DNA from: Polyangia bacterium
Lineage (GTDB): Bacteria > Myxococcota_A > Polyangia > Nannocystales > Nannocystaceae
Direction: 5' to 3'
DNA length: 36,733 nucleotides
Assembly (NCBI GenBank): GCA_030430565.1
Contig: JAUIKS010000058.1
Location: 1 to 36,733 of the forward strand
This document shows positions 31,940 to 36,733 of the stretch, in pieces (within the stretch, counting starts at the first letter, position 1; every line of letters starts with the position of its first letter). A model generated the notes under the pieces. The model worked only from the letters and a program-made list of their open reading frames with translations. It ran no database searches and had not been told where the DNA came from. The position numbers were made by a program, and so were the translations under genes.

Positions 31940-33790
31940 ATGAGCGAGTCGGCGCAGAGTGAGACGGCGCGGCCCGAGGCGCCGCGGGAGGTGTACACGC
32001 GCCGGCTCACGGCTCGACGGCAGGCGGCCCAAGAGCTGAGCGCGCGGAGCGATCGGGTCTCGCGCTGGCGCGTGCTGTGCTTCGTCGCGCTGCTGCTGTT
32101 TCTGCTGGCCTGGGGGTCAGGTGTCATCTCGCTCGCGTGGTCCCTCGCGCCCGCGCTGGCGTTCGTCGGCTTGGTCGTGCACCACGAGCGGCTCAGCCGT
32201 CAGCGCGCCCGCGCCGAGGGGGCGGCGCGTCACTACGAGGCGGCGCTGCGACGCGTCGACGGCACCTGGCCGGGGCACGGCGTCACGCGCACGGACTTCG
32301 TCGAGGACGACCACCCCTACGCGGCGGACCTCGACATCTTCGGCGAGGGCTCGCTGTTCGAGCGGGTGTGCACGGCGAAGACGCGCGCGGGGGAGCGTAT
32401 GCTCGCGGACTGGCTCGCCGCGCCCGCGACGCTCGCGGAGCTGCGCGTGCGGCACGGCGCGATCGCGGAGCTGCAAGACAACCTCGCGCTGCGCGAGGAC
32501 CTCGGGCTGCTGGGGCACGCGCTGCAGAGCAGCGTCGACGTCGAGCGCCTGCTGACCTGGGCCGAGCGGCCGACGACCCTGGATGAGCGCGCGATCCGGC
32601 GGATGCGCGCGTTCGCGTGGGTGTTCGCGCTGCTCTCGCCGATCAGCATCGCGCTCTGGTTCACCACGCCGCTCGGGCCGTTCCCGATACTCGGCGTGCT
32701 CGCGATCGAGGGGCTCGCGTACCGTCGGCGCCTCGACGCGATCAACGACATCATCCGCGGCGTCGACGGGCTGACGCGGGACATGGCGGTGCTCGCGGAG
32801 GTGTTCGCGCGGCTCGAGCACGAGCGCTTCAAGAGCGAGCGGCTGGTCGCGCTGCAAGAGCTGCTGGTCGACGGCGCGCGCTCGGGCTCGCAGGAGATCG
32901 CCGCGCTCGCGCGCCTCGTCGATTGGCTCGAGGCGCGGCGCAGCGGGCTGTTCGCGCCGGTCGCCTTCGCGCTCATGTGGACCTGGCACTACGGCCTGGC
33001 GATCGAGGGCTGGCGTCAGCGCGCGGGCCGACGCGCGCGCCGCTGGATCGAGGGCCTCGGGCAGCTCGAGGCCCTGGTCGCGCTCGCGGGCTACGCCTTC
33101 GAGAACCCAGAGGACCCGCTGCCAGAGCTGCTCGAGGGTGGGGTCGATGACGGCGAGGGAGGCGCGCGCGCCTTGTTGACGCTCGAGGACGCGGGTCACC
33201 CGCTGCTCGGCCGAGCGGAGAGCGTCGCCAACAGCGTGACGCTCGGCGCACCGGTGCGCGTGATGATCGTCAGCGGGTCGAACATGTCGGGCAAGAGCAC
33301 GCTGCTGCGGACCATCGGCTGCAACGTGGTCCTCGCGCTCGCGGGCGCGCCGGTCCGCGCGCGCCGGATGGCGCTGACGCGGCTGCGCGTCGGCGCGTCG
33401 CTGCGCGTCGAGGACTCGCTGCTCGGCGGCCGCTCGCGCTTCTACGCCGGGATCCTGCGGCTGCGGGACATCGTCCGGCTGGCCCGGGGCGACGAGCCGG
33501 CGCTGTTCTTGCTCGACGAGATCCTGCACGGGACCAACTCGCACGACCGGCGGATCGGCGCGGAGGCGATCGTGCGGGGGCTCGTCGAGGGCGGCGCGGT
33601 CGGCCTCGTGACGACCCATGACCTCGCGCTGGCGAAGGTCGCGGACGCGCTCGGGGAGCGGGCGATCAACGTGCACTTCGCCGACGAGCTGCGCGCGGGG
33701 GAGCTGCACTTCGACTACCGAATGCGACCGGGCGTCGTCGATCGCAGCAACGCGCTGGCGTTGATGCGCGCGGTCGGTCTCGAGGTCTGA
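31940..33790 (+). CDS. Membrane-anchored MutS-family ATPase
   Basis: A 616-aa protein starting at ATG 31940 with GCGAGG upstream. The C-terminal half (about 400-616) is a MutS domain V ATPase: Walker A GSNMSGKST (446-454), an SLRVEDSLLGGRSRFYAG signature-like loop, Walker B ALFLLDEIL, the HGTNSHDRR segment and TTHD. The helical lever domain precedes it (about 115-400). Unlike MutS, there is no mismatch-binding domain I. Instead two hydrophobic hairpins are present (about 44-80 and 226-250), so the protein is probably in the inner membrane. It belongs to the uncharacterised MutS-related families. DNA binding is not shown; the action on membrane or nucleic acid is unknown. The gene is apparently alone. 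Confidence 0.85.
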   Translation: MSESAQSETARPEAPREVYTRRLTARRQAAQELSARSDRVSRWRVLCFVALLLFLLAWGSGVISLAWSLAPALAFVGLVVHHERLSRQRARAEGAARHYEAALRRVDGTWPGHGVTRTDFVEDDHPYAADLDIFGEGSLFERVCTAKTRAGERMLADWLAAPATLAELRVRHGAIAELQDNLALREDLGLLGHALQSSVDVERLLTWAERPTTLDERAIRRMRAFAWVFALLSPISIALWFTTPLGPFPILGVLAIEGLAYRRRLDAINDIIRGVDGLTRDMAVLAEVFARLEHERFKSERLVALQELLVDGARSGSQEIAALARLVDWLEARRSGLFAPVAFALMWTWHYGLAIEGWRQRAGRRARRWIEGLGQLEALVALAGYAFENPEDPLPELLEGGVDDGEGGARALLTLEDAGHPLLGRAESVANSVTLGAPVRVMIVSGSNMSGKSTLLRTIGCNVVLALAGAPVRARRMALTRLRVGASLRVEDSLLGGRSRFYAGILRLRDIVRLARGDEPALFLLDEILHGTNSHDRRIGAEAIVRGLVEGGAVGLVTTHDLALAKVADALGERAINVHFADELRAGELHFDYRMRPGVVDRSNALALMRAVGLEV

Positions 33791-33861
33791 GCGCCTCGCC
33801 GACGTCGTATCAACTGACGGAAGAGACAGGTTATCGGGCGGCGGCGAGCGGCGCGCTCTGG

Positions 33862-33867
33862 TACCCT
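33862..33867 (+). promoter_or_regulatory. Possible -10 of the small acidic lipoprotein gene
   Basis: TACCCT ends 7 nt before ATG 33875, identical to the hexamer before the gene at 5582. No Shine-Dalgarno sequence except a GGG run, so a leaderless mRNA is likely. Confidence 0.4.
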
Positions 33868-33874
33868 GGGCGGG

Positions 33875-34150
33875 ATGACGACGACGCTCGACCCCTTCTC
33901 CCCGCGGCTCCTCGCGCGGCTCCTGCTCGGAGGCGCGCTGCTCGTGGTCCCGGCGGGCTGCACCGGCACCCCCGAGGCCAAGGCGCCGAGCGAGGTGAAG
34001 ACCGACGGACCCAAGGCGGAGGCGCTCGAGTCGAAGTCCGACGAGAAGGCTGACGAGGAGGCTGACGAGGAGGCTGACGAGAAGGCTGACGAGAAGGCCG
34101 ACGAGAAGCCTGACAAGCCCGAGAAGCCGCTCCCGCCGCCGCCGACCTGA
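33875..34150 (+). CDS. Small acidic/Lys-repeat lipoprotein
   Basis: A 91-aa protein. Lipoprotein signal LLLGGALLVVPAGC puts the lipidated Cys at residue 29. The mature part has no hydrophobic core: repeated ADEK or ADEE units (about 58-78) and a Pro-rich tail PLPPPPT. It is probably disordered, reaching into the periplasm like a spacer. It is followed 10 bp later by a polytopic membrane protein gene, so the two are likely co-transcribed. No known family. Confidence 0.7.
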   Translation: MTTTLDPFSPRLLARLLLGGALLVVPAGCTGTPEAKAPSEVKTDGPKAEALESKSDEKADEEADEEADEKADEKADEKPDKPEKPLPPPPT

Positions 34151-34160
34151 TCCACGACCC

Positions 34161-35252
34161 GTGACAGCGCGCCCCTCCAGCAACGCGCCGGGTTGGCTGC
34201 GCGGGCCGACCTTCGACATCACGCTGATCCTCGGCGTGCTGCTCGTCGCGCTGGCGATGGGCGGGCTCGCGCTGCTGAGCCCCGCGCTGTTCGTCGGCGT
34301 GCTGCTCGTCGACCTCTGGCTGCTCGCCTATCCCCACGTCGCGTCGACCTTCACGCGCATCGCGTTCACGCGCGCCGACGTGCGGCGCCGCTGGTTCTTG
34401 CTGTTCGCGCTCCCACCGCTGGTCCTGGCGGGGACCGCCGGCGTCGCGGGTCTCGGCGGCGTCGTCGCGCTGAGCAGCCTCTACTTCTTCTGGCAGTCGT
34501 GGCACTACACCCGTCAGAGCTACGGGATCGCCCGCGCCTATCACCGAGCCCGGGGCGCGAGCGAGCGCGACTGGTTGAGCGAGCTGGTGGTCTACGCGCT
34601 CCCGCTGCTCGGGGTCCTCCATCGCGCCCATCAGGCGCCCGGCGAATTCTACGGCATGCCGCTGTGGTGCCCGCCGGTCCCCGGCGCGCTGGTAGCGGTG
34701 GCCTTCGTGGTCGCGCTGCTCTCGCTTCTGGCGTGGGCGCTCCGGCTCGCGCGCTCCCGGGAACACCGCAGCGTCGGGGCGCTGTTCATCGCCTCGCACG
34801 TCGTGATCACGATCGTCAGCTACCTGCTGGTCGAAGACATCACCCACGGGTGGCTGTTCATCAACATCTGGCACAACGCGCAGTACCTGCTGTTCGTCTG
34901 GGCCAGCAACGCGCGCCGCTTCGCCGACGACGCGCCGCCCCGCGGTCTGATCGCGCGCGTCTCCCAGCCAGATCGGCGCCTCTCCTACGCGCTGCTCTGC
35001 CTCGGTATGGGGGCGGCGTTCTACCTCGCGCTCGATCAGGCGCTCTCGCTGATCACCTGGCCGATGCTCCCTGTGCTGCTCGTCGTCCACCTGGCGGTGA
35101 ACTTTCACCACTACCTGGTCGACGCCGTGATCTGGAGAGCGCCGCGGCGGCAGCTGTCCGAAGGATCATGTTCGCGGGGGCGGCTGCCAGTCGTTGTGCT
35201 TGGGCGCCGCGAGCTTGCGGAACTGCGTCGTGACCGTGCCGTCGGCCGTTGA
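34161..35252 (+). CDS. Polytopic membrane protein of unknown function
   Basis: A 363-aa protein starting at GTG 34161, 10 bp after the small lipoprotein gene. About eight transmembrane helices are visible, the first at residues 18-45. Conserved-looking polar motifs lie in or near helices: YPHVASTFTR, WQSWHYTRQSYG, INIWHNAQYLLF and VNFHHYLVDAVIW. The repeated His residues in helix ends suggest metal, heme or quinone binding, or a lipid-modifying enzyme, but no family is recognised. The last 30 or so residues are encoded over the 3' end of the convergent kinase gene (87-bp overlap) and look unlike a natural tail, so a lost stop codon is possible. Confidence 0.75.
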   Translation: MTARPSSNAPGWLRGPTFDITLILGVLLVALAMGGLALLSPALFVGVLLVDLWLLAYPHVASTFTRIAFTRADVRRRWFLLFALPPLVLAGTAGVAGLGGVVALSSLYFFWQSWHYTRQSYGIARAYHRARGASERDWLSELVVYALPLLGVLHRAHQAPGEFYGMPLWCPPVPGALVAVAFVVALLSLLAWALRLARSREHRSVGALFIASHVVITIVSYLLVEDITHGWLFINIWHNAQYLLFVWASNARRFADDAPPRGLIARVSQPDRRLSYALLCLGMGAAFYLALDQALSLITWPMLPVLLVVHLAVNFHHYLVDAVIWRAPRRQLSEGSCSRGRLPVVVLGRRELAELRRDRAVGR

Positions 35253-36733
35253 GCGGTCGACGACGCGCGTCGCGGCGCGCTTGCTCCCGCGGTCGTCGTC
35301 GCGCTCGAGTTCGTCGTCGTCGGGCTCGGCGTCGCCGATGACGCCCGCGAGCGCGGTGTCGGAGGCGCCGACGTCGACATCGCCGGGGGCCGGGTGTCGC
35401 GGCGCGGTCGCCTCCAGGTCGAGCTCGGGCTCGGGCAGCAGCCGGTCCGGCCAGCCGTGATGCTTGACCTGGACCTGCTCGAGCGCGTGGGCGAAGGAGT
35501 CGACCCACTCGCCGATCGTGTCGTGTCGCTCCGAGCGGCTCTTCTTGAGCGCGCGGTGGAAGGCGACGTCGACCGCCGGCGGGATCTCGGGCACGTAGTC
35601 GCGCAGCGGCGGCGGGCTGGTGTGGATGACCTCGGCGCAGATCCTCGCGAAGTCGTCGGACTCGACGACGCGCCGACCCGTGAGCGCCTCGTAGCAGACG
35701 CAGGCGAAGCTGTAGAGGTCGCTGCGCGCGTCGAGGTCCTTGCCCTGGATCTGCTCGGGCGACATGTACACGGGGGTGCCCATGACGACGCCGGTCTGCG
35801 TCAGGCTCGTGGTCTCGAGGCCCATGGACTTGGCGAGGCCGAAGTCGAGGATCTTGACCTGGTGACCCTCGGGGCCCTCGACGAGGAAGATGTTCTCGGG
35901 CTTGATGTCGCGGTGGACCAGCTCGACGCTGTGGGCCGCGCTCAGCGCCGCGCCGCCCTGGCGCAGCAGCAGCGCGACCTGCTGCGGCGTCGCCGGGCCG
36001 TACTCGTGCAGGAGGTCGGCGAGGTCGAGGCCCTCGAGCTTCTCCATGACGAGGAAGGCCGAGCCGTCGCCGAGCTCGCCGGTGTCGTAGAGCGCGATGA
36101 CGCCGGGGTGCGAGATCTTGGCGATCGAGCGCGCCTCCTGCTTAAAGCGCATGCGCACGTTGACGTCGCGGAAGTACTCGGGGCGGATGATCTTGATCGC
36201 GACGGTCCGGTCGAGCCGCAGGTCGATCGCCTCGTAGACGGTCCCCATGCCGCCCTGCCCGAGGAAGCGGATCATCTTGTAGCGGCTCATGATCTTGTAG
36301 GGCAGGACGCCCTGGACCTCGAGTCGACCCTGGTCCTCGGGGCAGCTCTCGACGGTGTGCGCGTAGCAGCGGCGACACACCGCGCAGACGGTGAGCAGCT
36401 CGTCGCCGCGCGCGATCAGGCGCTCGCGCGTGACCGCGACGCGGCTGTGCTCGGCGGTGATCACCTCGCGCAGGCGCCCGAGCTCGACCGCCGCGCCGAT
36501 CTGCTGGGCGAAGCACAGCACCAGGCGCTGCTCGCTCTCGTCCCAGAACGTCGCGCGCCCGCGGATCACGACGACGCCGAGCAGCGCCTGCGGGGCGAGC
36601 TCCTCGCCCTCCTCGAGGCCGGCGCTCCAGCCCGCGCCGTGGATCGCCGCCAGCGAGATGTCCTCGTGGACGAGCACGCGGTGGCTCTGCGCCGCCTCGC
36701 GCACGGCGAGCATCGGCGGCGCGTCGGCGATCG
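35166..36733 (-). CDS. Cytoplasmic GAF-kinase, Ser/Thr protein kinase (5' end outside window)
   Basis: The frame is open to the right edge, so the N-terminus is missing; at least 522 aa are present. The first part resembles the end of a GAF domain (ALLGVVVIRGRATFWDESE). Then comes a Cys motif, CAVCRRC to SCPEDQGRL, a small zinc knuckle often found before myxobacterial kinase domains. The kinase domain has GQGGMG, VAIKI, HRDIKPEN, DFG and GTPVYMSPEQ, so all catalytic residues are present. There is no transmembrane helix; the C-terminal 120 residues are acidic and low-complexity. It is likely a soluble kinase sensing a ligand through GAF. It overlaps the polytopic membrane gene at its 3' end. 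Confidence 0.9.
   Translation of the reverse strand, partial: IADAPPMLAVREAAQSHRVLVHEDISLAAIHGAGWSAGLEEGEELAPQALLGVVVIRGRATFWDESEQRLVLCFAQQIGAAVELGRLREVITAEHSRVAVTRERLIARGDELLTVCAVCRRCYAHTVESCPEDQGRLEVQGVLPYKIMSRYKMIRFLGQGGMGTVYEAIDLRLDRTVAIKIIRPEYFRDVNVRMRFKQEARSIAKISHPGVIALYDTGELGDGSAFLVMEKLEGLDLADLLHEYGPATPQQVALLLRQGGAALSAAHSVELVHRDIKPENIFLVEGPEGHQVKILDFGLAKSMGLETTSLTQTGVVMGTPVYMSPEQIQGKDLDARSDLYSFACVCYEALTGRRVVESDDFARICAEVIHTSPPPLRDYVPEIPPAVDVAFHRALKKSRSERHDTIGEWVDSFAHALEQVQVKHHGWPDRLLPEPELDLEATAPRHPAPGDVDVGASDTALAGVIGDAEPDDDELERDDDRGSKRAATRVVDRSTADGTVTTQFRKLAAPKHNDWQPPPRT

Overview
This is a very GC-rich window, about 70% by eye, that reads as Myxococcota and most likely a Nannocystis/Plesiocystis-type myxobacterium. 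The signs are: several Ser/Thr protein kinases with myxobacterial layouts, a MYXO-CTERM-like tail on a DUF2330 protein, AgmX/PglI-type C-terminal domains, many lipoproteins, and Asp/Thr or Ser/Glu/Asp low-complexity tails such as TDTDTD and GESESDT. The taxonomic call is inference; there is no rRNA or marker gene here.

Layout. 1-725: the 3' end of a secreted protein with a heptapeptide-repeat linker. 800-5514 (minus): a four-gene unit, zinc-ribbon membrane protein > fused alpha/beta 2-oxoacid dehydrogenase E1 > two tandem paralogous membrane proteins. 5582-6274: a decapeptide-repeat membrane protein transcribed divergently from that unit, followed by a glycoside hydrolase remnant. 7265-9573: a LysR regulator tail-to-tail with a di-heme cytochrome c peroxidase family protein. 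9787-11328: a gene graveyard with a kinase remnant, a short TPR protein and a TonB-receptor remnant. 11644-15659: a DUF2330 MYXO-CTERM protein translationally coupled to a five-CxxCH cytochrome/TPR lipoprotein. 15962-19720: a large VIT/VWA/AgmX/TPR/DUF2135 lipoprotein, closed by a strong hairpin. 19866-21281: a beta-propeller-like lipoprotein. 21558-23299: btaA-btaB for betaine lipid (DGTS-type) synthesis. 23303-24574: a putative N-formylglutamate amidohydrolase-like protein. 24780-30201 (minus): a signalling block, kinase > lipoprotein > kinase > ECF sigma factor. 30411-31622: a Lys-repeat envelope protein. 31940-33790: a membrane-anchored MutS-like ATPase. 33875-35252: a small acidic lipoprotein and a polytopic membrane protein. 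35166-36733: a GAF/zinc-knuckle kinase cut by the window edge.

How the parts connect. Much of the window is cell-envelope and signalling machinery. The two membrane kinases and the VIT/VWA lipoprotein share a C-terminal-type domain with a conserved cysteine pair, so that module is reused in three proteins. The kinase-lipoprotein-kinase-ECF block has no visible anti-sigma gene, which suggests phosphorylation-based control of the sigma factor. Around eight starts have a TAnnnT -10-like hexamer only 6-10 nt upstream and no Shine-Dalgarno sequence, pointing to leaderless or nearly leaderless transcripts. I saw no tRNA, rRNA, CRISPR array, insertion sequence or phage gene.
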